Positions 53,367 to 62,300 of a stretch of 64,000 nucleotides of DNA are shown here, piece by piece. Every line of letters starts with the position of its first letter. The first letter of the stretch is position 1. A model generated the notes under the pieces. It was not told the origin of the DNA. It did no database searches and saw only the letters and a program-made list of their open reading frames with translations. Source of the DNA: Closterium sp. NIES-65 (taxonomy: Eukaryota > Streptophyta > Zygnematophyceae > Desmidiales > Closteriaceae); the NCBI GenBank assembly GCA_948144175.1, contig CANXME010002121.1, forward strand, positions 124,001-188,000, written 5' to 3'. The position numbers were made by a program, and so were the translations under genes.

Positions 53367-54260
53367 TTGGAGATGGGCACTCCTGCACCTAGACTCTATA
53401 CGGGTGCTTCAATTGACGGTGCGTTAAGAAGAAGGTTTATGTTTCGTAAAAGAATTGTGCGTGGGGATGGGGCATGCTTATATCGATGCTTATCACTCGC
53501 AATAACCAATAACGATGATCTTTGGCGTCCACTAAAGGACAAAATTGTTCAACACGTACATGCAAATTGGGCTAGATACCAAATCGTGGCGTCGATGTCT
53601 CATGATGTGCCACTAGCATCGGCGGATGAATATATCGATTATATTCAACATCCTTCAGTTTGGGGTTCGGTTTGCGAAATCAAAGCATTTTGCGAGTTAA
53701 TGAACATGACTGTTATTATTTGGCTCCATTCTCGTGAATGGGTGCAATGCGAGGGAATTGAATTTGTAACGCATAATAATCAAATCCATCTTTGATTATC
53801 AAACAACCATTACACACTTCTCGAAGAGTGTGACGACGGCGAAACTTGGGGCACCTCATTTCTTGTTGAATCAAGTACACAAACTGTACATGATGCGACT
53901 ATTGACAAAGACTGCTCTTTCGAACGGAACTTGGTATCACCAGCTACGCTTAATGAAATCTCACATGACGTCGTTCCGAGTGATGATTTTGGATTAAATG
54001 ATAAGGAGCGTGACACTCCACGAAGTGCGAAAGTATCTACACTTAATAGCGTTGCCTTATCTGATTCAGTGCCAAGTATTGGAATACGTCATGTGCAATC
54101 GAGTTGTGTTGACGAAGCAGAAGAAAATGTGACTGTTGAAATTATTGACGATGGAAGGATTGATGCAAATGGAGATATTCATTTCTCACTTCCTGACGTT
54201 GCACCGACAAGAGACCTTATTGGTATTATTGCAGAACGATCTCGTTACACAGTAAGGTTG
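53367..54260 (+). pseudogene. Helitron OTU cysteine protease domain and connector
   Basis: IVRGDGACLYRCLSLA is the OTU catalytic Asp-Gly-Asp-Gly-x-Cys block (canonical GDGNCLF). It is followed by ADEYIDYIQHPSVWGSVCEI, typical of the OTU middle part, and, after one in-frame TGA (53793-53795), by LSNNHYTLLEE, which fits the catalytic His motif (NHY). The frame stays open to 54260, where a solo LTR interrupts it. OTU proteases remove ubiquitin; in Helitrons the role is unknown. Only the single TGA separates Cys and His, so the copy is either recently inactivated or the TGA is a sequence error. Confidence 0.8.
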
Positions 54261-54390
54261 TGTCAAAATTAGAAGAAAGAAAGAGGGTTGAACTAGCAGA
54301 AATGGGGACACAAATAGCAAACCCTAGAAGGGTTGTACTCGCTATAGAGCACCCCACTACAGGCTAGAACATAAGAATAACATTCTGACA
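54261..54390 (-). repeat. Solo LTR of the TRIM family in the Helitron, TSD GGTTG
   Basis: TGTCAAAATTAGAAG to AACATTCTGACA. Its reverse complement aligns with the TRIM LTR at 52259 (shared GTGGGGTGCTCTATAGCGAG and TACAACCCTTCTAGGG). GGTTG flanks both sides (54256-54260 and 54391-54395). Removing 135 bp keeps the Helitron frame. Confidence 0.92.
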
Positions 54391-55635
54391 GGTTGATGGT
54401 CAAAGGAGAGAAAATTCGTGTTGGCGGGTTTCTTACTGATCGTCATGCCGCGTGGGCACGTCAATATGCCATCTTAAAGTATAGAGGATTGAATACGAAG
54501 GAGAAGCTTCCGTTCGACCGACGATATTTTATCGACAACGAAACAGTCGTGCGCATCCCCTTTTTTGATTCGATATTTAAGATTGATGACGTATCGACAC
54601 AAATTTCGAAAAAGACGTATACAAGCGTCTTCAAAGGCTGTGAGAAGTTTGGATTTCGTATGATGGTGCGCGGTAAACACCACATGTACGAAAAATGGGA
54701 TTCGGAAGAATCAGCGGCACGTGCAAGACAATACTTATTGCATCTAATTTTCGGCCCTGAATGTAGGAAAAACTTATCGTTCAATGTGGACGAGTATTAT
54801 AATGACGGCGATTTTTTTCACAATGATGATTTAGACGCATTGTTTGCCGATATCGAAGAGCGATTCAATGAAGAACACACGCATTTGCAATGCGTGGAGC
54901 AAGTTAAAGCTCGATTTGAAGAAGCTTCCAAGGAAGGTCCAATATTCGGGTGCAATAGCTGCGACAAGTTAATGTTCAGACACCAACTATCCAAATTGGA
55001 GAATTCAGACTTTTCACAATTGAAGAACGTTTGCAATAGTTGCAAAAATGAAATTGAGAATAAAAAAAGTCCCATTCTTTCACGAATGGGAGGTGCTTTG
55101 TTACCGCCACACCATGACGATCTTTCGGGGTTGTCAATTTGGAGGAGCGTTAGTTTCGCCACGTATTGTGTTTTCAAGCATAACACAAAGTCACGTGGGA
55201 AAACAATACAAGATACGAGGCGGGATAGTGAATGTGCCTGTTAAAGTTGTTGACATGGTGACAGCATTACCTCGTTTACCACAAGAAGCGCATTCAGTGC
55301 GCGTTCGTTTGAAACGTAAATTGCGTAATACAGATAACGTATTTGACGACAACGTGAGGCCCGCAAAGATTTTGCGCGCTATTTCGTTCCTTGAAAAGAA
55401 GGATCTTTTCAAACAACATGGAATCACTTTGGACAAGGAAAGGATGTCGGAATTGCAACAAGAGGTTATCGATAGAGAACTTAACGACGAGTTTTTATCA
55501 CACGATCAAGACACGGATGTGGGACAATCTCGTGAGAGAGATTTTGGTTTGTTGGACGATGAGGAGGCGGAACTAGACATCGACGAAACCGACCAAAACC
55601 TAGACCTGAATGTTGGCATACTAGATGTCGAGAGT
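54391..55635 (+). pseudogene. Helitron middle part, DUF6570-like, frameshifted
   Basis: Continues the OTU frame with RLMVKGEKIRVGG. The segment FGCNSCDKLMFRHQL to VCNSCKNEI is a paired CxxC motif. After GGALLPPHHDDLSGL a one-frame shift (about 55139-55150) leads to ALVSPRIVFSSI, GKQYKIRGGIVNVPVKV and ALPRLPQEAHSVRVRLKRK. Helitron proteins characteristically have this CxxC, LVSPRIPF, GNVVNVP, LPR order before the Rep domain. The acidic tail (LLDDEEAELDIDETDQ) ends at the LTR-like insertion at 55636. Confidence 0.78.
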
Positions 55636-55892
55636 TGAACGAATGAGAGAACGAGTAGATTAAAGTAGGGCCTAGGCTTAGTAGCCTAGGCCCAAGTAGG
55701 ATGTCGAGCGGGTTTTACCTAGGGTGAGTATCGAGTGAGTTGGAAGAGAAATTGGAGAATGATGGTTTCACTATAGGGTTCGAAGTACATATAGCATAGG
55801 AACCAAATAAGGTGCACCACCAACAACAGTTTAAATAACTACACTAACTACAACTACAAGCAGTTATAAAACATGACAAATATATTTCGACA
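55636..55892 (-). repeat. LTR-like insertion (257 bp) in the Helitron
   Basis: TGAACGAATGAGAGAACG to ATATATTTCGACA, followed by CGCCCCCATAAT, which looks like the complement of a polypurine tract on a minus-strand element. It contains a perfect 11-bp-stem hairpin (55668-55693, GGGCCTAGGCT). No matching second LTR is seen, so this is tentative. Confidence 0.5.
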
Positions 55893-56170
55893 CGCCCCCA
55901 TAATGCTTGTAGGTAGAAATGTAGTTACGCCATGCAAAAGAATAACAAGCAACAGCAGGTACTGCAGGCGGGCTAACATTGAATAGTTACCCCCTCCATC
56001 TCCTCACCCTCCTCCTTCCCCTCCCCCACACTGCTGCAGGAGCAGCAGGGAAGGGGGGAAGAGAGGAGAGGTGGAGGGACGGCTGCATGTTGCCTCACAC
56101 CCGCCACCCCGGTACCACTCCCCCTGCTCCCCCACATCCTCACACTAGATACGATACTTTGTAATGAGCC
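55893..56170. other. Insert remainder between Helitron parts, no gene seen
   Basis: Starts with the putative polypurine-tract complement and then runs through C/T- and G/A-rich low-complexity sequence until Helitron coding resumes at about 56170. Confidence 0.5.
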
Positions 56171-57041
56171 GCTTTACCAAAATCTGGAGCAATTCGTCGT
56201 GGAGATGGCACCGGGCGAAGGATCAAGACCGATGCCCATCCTTATGGACAAATTTGTCGAAGAATTAGCATTTCCAACATTATTTTGCGGAGAAGCTCGC
56301 TTAACCGGTGTTGACACATCATCGTTAAGTTATCGCGAAATTGCCAAGTGGGAGTTACTTAACCAAGATGCACGCTTCTCTTCGTGTCCATCAAATATAT
56401 TCTTTAAAATGTTTAAGTTGGAATTGCTTCAAATGGACAGCGTAGTTGGTACTCGCGTGCGAAGGGAGATGATTGAGCACATTGGTCAGTATTCGGCAAA
56501 AGATATGCTGAACATTGACGTACGACGATTGTTGCAGAAAATAGATGCATTGTTCAACGAATTCAAAAGTTTTCGTGTATCGCCACAGTACTTGGAAGAT
56601 TGCAGACGTGATATATTCGCAATGATCAGACAACTGGGTCCGCCAACATTTTTTCTAACTATCTCCATGGCGGATACAAAATGGGTCGACTTGCACGTTA
56701 TCTTGCTTGAGCACAACAGAAATACAGGAAACCTTGCTAAACTTTCAAACACTAATATAAATCCTCCTCTAGACTTTGAAACCATAGCTTTACTTGTGCG
56801 TACATTCCCAGTGGTATGCGCGAGATACTATGTCGAACGGAAGAATGCACTGTTTCGAGAGATCTTGACGAGGAAAACTGGCATTCTCGGAACAGTCGTT
56901 GATTATTTTGTTCTCGACGAATTCCAGCATCGAGGTGCTCCCCATTTGTTAACTCTAAGTACTATGCGGAAGCGTGTAAAAACTGAACCACGGACTCAAA
57001 CTTGGCAACACTTAACTTCACTTTATACCCTCCGAGTGTGA
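56171..57041 (+). pseudogene. Helitron Rep (HUH) N-terminal domain, incomplete
   Basis: Reads EMAPGEGSRPMPILMDK, VEELAFPTLFCGEARL, LSYREIAKWELLNQDARF, NIFFKMFKLELLQ, DIFAMIRQLGPPTFFLTISMADTKW and VVDYFVLDEFQHRGAPHLL. This is the standard order of the Helitron_like_N and Rep start (APxEG, ELAFPT, KxELRNQDRRF, MIRQLGxPTFFLT, DYFxxxEFQxRGxPHxH). The HUH motif should be H-hydrophobic-H, but this copy has HLL, so the second metal-binding His is missing. The frame ends soon after and the helicase is absent. It would normally nick DNA for rolling-circle transposition. Confidence 0.82.
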
Positions 57042-57614
57042 CAGCATGTCACCTCATAGCCAAGGGCGTAAGAAAAATAAAGTGAGTAGTTATGCCTTGC
57101 TTGAATTGTGGAGTGAGGAATCTTGGTCGAGCAGCGTTTCGGCAGCACTACGTTGTGTTTCTACTCTCGTCAATACGTAGTAGTAGAATTCCGAGCTTGA
57201 AAAAGCATAATAACATTGATTGACTTCAAGCAAATACAAGCACACATTTATATGAAGTCCTAAACACACAAAGGAAAACACAAAGCAGTTGCTTAACTGG
57301 AATCCAGGCCTTCGCTTTGCTGTAATAGAAAACGGTTGTGAAACTGCTGAAGAATTTGGCTCAATCTGCCTCATTAGAATTAACTGTAATCCACTTGAAT
57401 CGAGTCCAAAGTCCCCTGCTGATTCACGTCATGAATTTCCGCGAGTTCACATGAGGAATCATGGATACTCGTGTGAGAATCCGTTTTCCAGTTGTAAAAC
57501 GGATTTTACCGTTGATAAAACGGTATTTACCGTTTTGTACCTGCTTCGAAATGATCACGCTAAGCGGCGTGACTTTCGTGCGAAGTCGGCTGTTTCCAAG
57601 TCAGCGCGGGATAC
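57042..57614. other. AT-rich spacer, no gene seen
   Basis: Contains GTGACAGCATGTCAC (57040-57054) and a hairpin AAAACGGTA/TACCGTTTT (57517-57536). Ends at the copia G target site. No recognised protein. Confidence 0.55.
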
Positions 57615-57747
57615 TGTCAAACATTATACATGTTATGCTTGTGTAGGCTACAGTGGGTTAGCCTATAGGGGGTACACAATTCTAGGGTTTCCTACTTGTA
57701 CTCATTTCACTGCTAGTACATTCATTCCTGTTCTCTTATCTTTCACA
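57615..57747 (+). repeat. Copia G 5' LTR (133 bp)
   Basis: TGTCAAACATTATACATG to TATCTTTCACA, close to the E LTR but with several differences; followed by primer site TGGTATAGAGTGGG. Confidence 0.92.
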
Positions 57748-58813
57748 TGGTATAGAGTGGGTCCTTCCTAAGGACCGTTTTTTTAGGGCCCACCGAAGCG
57801 CGCCCCGAGGCGCGCATTTTTTTTTCGCGACCCTTCGGGTCGCCATTACTCTCGCGGCCCCGCTGTCCCTCTGACGCGGCCCCGCCACCCCTGCTTGACG
57901 CGGCCCCGCCGCCTCCTCTGCAGCGGCTTCGCCGCCACCTCTGACGCGGCCCCGCCGCCCGCTGATCGCGGCCCCGCCGCCGGCTCTGACGCGGCCCCGC
58001 CGCCGGCTCTGACGCGGCCCCGCCGCCCGCTGATCGCGGCCCGCCGCTGGCCCTGACGCGGCCCCGCCGCCGGCTCTTAGCCGGCCTCGCCGCCGGCTCC
58101 AACGCGGCCCCGCCGCCCGCCTCGACGAGGCCCCGCCGCCGGCTCTGACGCGGCCCCGCCGCCGCCTCCTGATCGCGGCCCCGCCTCGGCTCTCTCGCGG
58201 CCTCGCCGCCGGCCCTGACGCGGCCCCGCCCCGGCTCTCACGCGGCCCCGCCGCCGGCTCTCTTGCGGCCCCGCCGCCGGCTCTCTTGCGGCCCCCGCCC
58301 CGGCTCTCTTACGGCCCCGCCGCCGGCCCTGACGCGGCCCCTGCCTCGGCTCTCAGGCGGCCCCGCCGCCGGCTCTCTTGCGGCCCTGCCGCCAGCTCTG
58401 AAGCGGCCCCGCCCCTGCTCTCACGAGGCCCCTGCCCCGGCTCTCAAGCAGCCCTGCCACCGGCACTCCCGCGGCCCTGCCGCCGGCTCTGACGCGGCCC
58501 CGCCCCGGTTCTTTCACGCGGCCCTGCCGCCCCACCTGCAGCAGCCGAGCCGCCCTGTCGCCGAGCCCCCTGGGAGCCGAGCCGCCCTGCCCCCGAGCCG
58601 CCCTGCCGCCGAGCCGCTCGGGAGCCGAGCCGCCCTGCACCCGAGCCGCCCAGCCGCCGAGCAGCCCGGGAGCCGAGCCGCTGTGCACCCGAGCCGCCCG
58701 GTCGCCGAGCCGCCTTTCTGCAGAGCTGCACGACCTGCCCTGCCTGGTGAGCACAGTCCCACTGTCACTGCGAGCTCTTTCCCTACTGCTTGCACTGCGT
58801 CGCTGTCGTCGCC
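57748..58813 (+). repeat. Copia G leader, GC-rich repeats
   Basis: GACGCGGCCCCGCCGCCGGCTCT-type units (57870-58510), then GAGCCGCCCGGGAGCC-type units (58545-58720), longer than in E and with different unit mixtures. Confidence 0.75.
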
Positions 58814-58991
58814 ATGGCTACCCCTAGTGTCCTAGCTTTTGACGCTGAGGGTCGCGCCATTGATTTTGAGGTCTGGTTAGACGACCTGCAGCTATTCTTA
58901 CAGTGCGACAGGGCTGACGGCCTTTCTCTCTTTGACCTCACCTCTAGCGCCTCTCCTGCTCCTGCTGCTGATGCTGATCCCACTGTCCGCT
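58814..58991 (+). pseudogene. Copia G gag, first 59 codons
   Basis: ATG 58814, MATPSVLAFDAEGRAIDF to DADPTVR, nearly identical to E'. It is cut by the F insertion. Confidence 0.88.
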
Positions 58992-59123
58992 TGTGGAAAC
59001 AAAGAACGAGGATGGAATGACTATGAACGAAGTGAGTACAAATAGGAAACCCTAATTGGGTTGTACCCCCTATGGGATACCCCACTATAGCCTACAGAAA
59101 CAAGTAAGCTATGAGTTCTGACA
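58992..59123 (-). repeat. Copia F 3' LTR (132 bp)
   Basis: TGTGGAAACAAAGAACG to ATGAGTTCTGACA. It has the family core AACCCTAATTGGGTTGTACCCC. The left flank CCGCT is the expected target duplication; its partner is outside. Confidence 0.92.
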
Positions 59124-59320
59124 CACCCCCATAGGCAAAGTGGGGGAGAACAAGGGGTCACAAGACCAGTCAAGCAAAGCAAAGCAAAGCTCAGGGTGGA
59201 TCACAAAGTCACCACGCATTCCGAGCACAAGTTCAAAGGCCACAAGGCCAGTTCACATGCAAGATCATATATAGAGATATACAAGAACAAGAGTATATAT
59301 ATGCGAAAGTACAAGCAAGG

Positions 59321-62300
59321 TCAAGAGGAGAGCAAGTGAGGCAAGACAGGCACAAGACCCAACTGCGTGCAGCAACGCTGATGATCACAAGGCGCAAGTG
59401 CCTTGGTGAAGACATCAGCAGTGTTGGCCTCAGAGGCCACGTACGCAAGTCGCAGCTGTCCACGCTGCTGTAGCTCACGAGCAAGAAAGTAACGAAGAGC
59501 AATGTGCTTCGTTCTGTGCTCCAGTCGCTGCTCTCGACACAAGGCCAGCATGGCCTTGTTGTCTACGTACAGGACTGGAGGAGAACGAGGCTGCTCTCCA
59601 AGGTCGGTCAGCAGGTAGGTGAGCCAGCGTAACTCCTGTGCAGCCATAGCCCCAGCGTAGATCTCAGCCTCACAACTGGAGCCGAGAACAGAAGACGAGC
59701 GGGTAGCCCGCCACGAGACAGAGCCGGAACCAAGGCTGAAGGTGTAACCCTGTGACGACCGCTGCGTAGCCTGGTCGTCAGCCCAAGAAGCGTCTGCGTG
59801 CCCAGTGAGGACCACTGGACTGCGCCCTCCAAGCACTAGCCCCATGCCCGACGTACTGCACAAGTAGCGCAACACCCTCTTCGCTGCAGCCATGTGCTCT
59901 GGTCGGTGTCTCCCAGGAGCAACAAAGCGTGCGAGAATGCTAAGAGGGTATGCGAGGTCAGGTCGTGTGCAGGTCATCAGGTACATGAGGCAGCCAACAA
60001 GCTCTGCAAACGGGCCACTCGACTCTACGGACTCATCCGAAGGCAGAGCTGAGAGCGAGTGGCGAGTAGGCAGAGGAGTGGCCTGAGGCGAGGAGTACGT
60101 GAAGCCGAAGCGCTGAAGGACCTGCTGCACCATGTGTGACTGAGTCAGGGTAATGGTGCGGCGTGCTCTGTCCCGGGTGATCTGCAAGCCAAGGTAGCTG
60201 CGCAGTTCACCCAGGTCAGTGCACGTGTGTCTCTTCTGCAGCTCGGACTTCACGTAGGCGAGTCCAGCAGTGTCAGCTGTGGCAAAGACCAAGTCGTCGA
60301 CGTACACGAGGATGTAGAACGGCGGCAGAGAGGTGTCGGTGCGCAGAAACAGCGACGGGTCGGCAGTGGAAGGAGCAAACCCAAGTGCCGCGAGCGTAGT
60401 CCTCAGTGTGTCGTGCCACTCACGTGGCGCCTGGCGGAGACCGTAGACTGGACGCCGGAGACTCCACTGGGTACCAGGAGGGAAAGACCCAGTGAAGCCA
60501 GGTGGGCGACGCAGCCAGATCTCCTCGTGCAGGCTGCCCTGCAAGAAAGCTGTGCTGAAGTCGAGAGAGTGCAGCTCGTAGTCACGGTGAGCAGCAACGT
60601 GTAGCAGAACCCGAAGAGTGGTCATCTTCGGGGTGGGGGAGAAGGTCTGAAAGTAGTCAACCCCCTGCCGCTGACTGAAGCCACGAGCCACGTAACGCGC
60701 CTTGAAGACAGGCGGAGAACCTGGCGGCCGCTTCACCCTGAAGATCCACATGCCACTGACGATGTTCGCCCCAGGAGGGGGAACAGCGTCAACGTAGGTG
60801 CCTGTGGACTTCCAGGAAGCCATCTCTGCATCCATAGCTGCCTGCCACTGAGAGGAGTAGGGACCCTCTATCGCCTCCGCGTAAGAGCGCGGAGTCGGGA
60901 TGTCTGGTGCATCCGGGTCTCCCTCAGGGGCTAGCAGTACAGACGCGAGACGAGGTGAAGCGGCGGCCAGACACTGGAACTCCTCCTGCCTGTCCTCAAG
61001 GACGTCCGTGCCAAGGGCACACTCACCCCCGACGGACGGAGGACAGGCGGACTCAGACTCAGTGACAAGACGAGCAGCGTAGTCTAGACGACAGCGCGCA
61101 GCAAAGTCGACAAGCTCAGTGACAAGGGCAGACGCAGCAGACGACTCGAAGGAGGGGTCAGTGACAGCAGTAGCCAGGAGACGCGTGACAGTAGGACTGG
61201 CAGCACGAAGGGCGTCCGACTCCGGGTCGGCAAGAGCAGGAAGAGAGGAAGCAGGAGGAGAAGGCAAAGGGGCACGCAGAGGAGCAGTGGACGGACGCAG
61301 TGACATCCGGTGCGTGCCAGGGACAGGAGGAGGACGCTGACGCGACCCGCGACCACTAGCGCGCTCAGTACGAACAGGCGACACAGGACGAGACGCAGGC
61401 TCACGACGCTCAGTAAGACCTCCAGTCGGACCAGCGTAGGGAGAAGGAGCAGGCAAAGGGGAGGCAGGCTGTAGCTGTGGCTGTGACCGGACAGGCTGCG
61501 GACCCTCTAAGGGAGGAGGAGGAGGTGTAAGACCAAGAACCTGCTGCAGGAGCGGAACGAAGTACGGTCGGGGCCGCGCGGCGACGCTAGAAACAGCAGG
61601 AACAGCACCAGCAGCCCCGGCAGGAGCACCCACTCCAGTAGCACCTCCAGCAGCACCACCAGAAGCTCCAGAACCTCCAGCCGCAGCACCAGGAGCACTG
61701 TCAGTCGGGCCGCCAACGGCAGGCTCAGCACCAACACCCTCAGCAGGACCAGCTCCAGGAGAACTCTCAGACTCAGCAGCTCCAGCACCCACAGTACGAG
61801 CGCCGGCGGGGCGCGCAGCAGCAGTACCCTCTGCAGCCGAAGAACCACCAGCACCAGCAGCACGCCTCCAGCGCCCGGCAAACCACTCACGCAGCTCCTG
61901 TGGGGAGAGTGGCTCCCGGCGAGACGAAGCACCCCCAGGCACAGCACCTCCAGGCTCAGCACCCCTAGACACAGCACCCCCAGGCACGTCACCCCCAGGC
62001 TCAGCACCCCCAGGCTTAGCAACCCCAGGCTCAGCACCCCCAGGCTCAGCACCCCCAGGCACAGCACCCCCAGACTCGGCACCTCCAGACTCAGCACCCC
62101 CAGGCACAGCACCCCCAGGCTCAGCACCCCCAGGCTCAGCACCCCCAGACTCGGCACCTCCAGGCTCAGCACCCCCAGACTCCGCACCCCCAGGCTCAGC
62201 TCCCGCAGCAGCACCAGAGTCACCAGTGACCTCGACAGGCTCGACCGCGTCTACCTGGGACACACCTGAAGGGGCAGGACCCTGAGGGGGGAGGGGGACT

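Larger units (their letters stand above)
53367..57041 (+). mobile_element. Helitron remnant with OTU domain, interrupted
   Basis: The pieces in order are an OTU cysteine protease (53367-53850), an acidic connector, a DUF6570-like segment (about 54940-55340) and the Helitron replication initiator N-terminal domain (56190-57000). OTU domains fused to Helitron proteins are known in several eukaryotes. The helicase and the two-tyrosine part are absent. A solo LTR (54261-54390), an LTR-like block (55636-55892) and at least one frameshift break it. Boundaries are approximate. Confidence 0.78.
57615..58991 (+). mobile_element. Ty1/copia retrotransposon G, 5' part, interrupted by F
   Basis: 5' LTR, primer site, GC-rich leader and the first 59 gag codons, same family as E/E'. 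At 58991, after GTCCGCT, minus-strand copia F begins, so the rest of G should lie right of the window. Confidence 0.92.

Noticed and set aside
57040..57054. GTGACAGCATGTCAC as the Helitron 3' terminal hairpin
   Set aside because: No CTRR end follows at the usual distance and the Rep domain is truncated just before it, so it cannot be assigned as a Helitron end.
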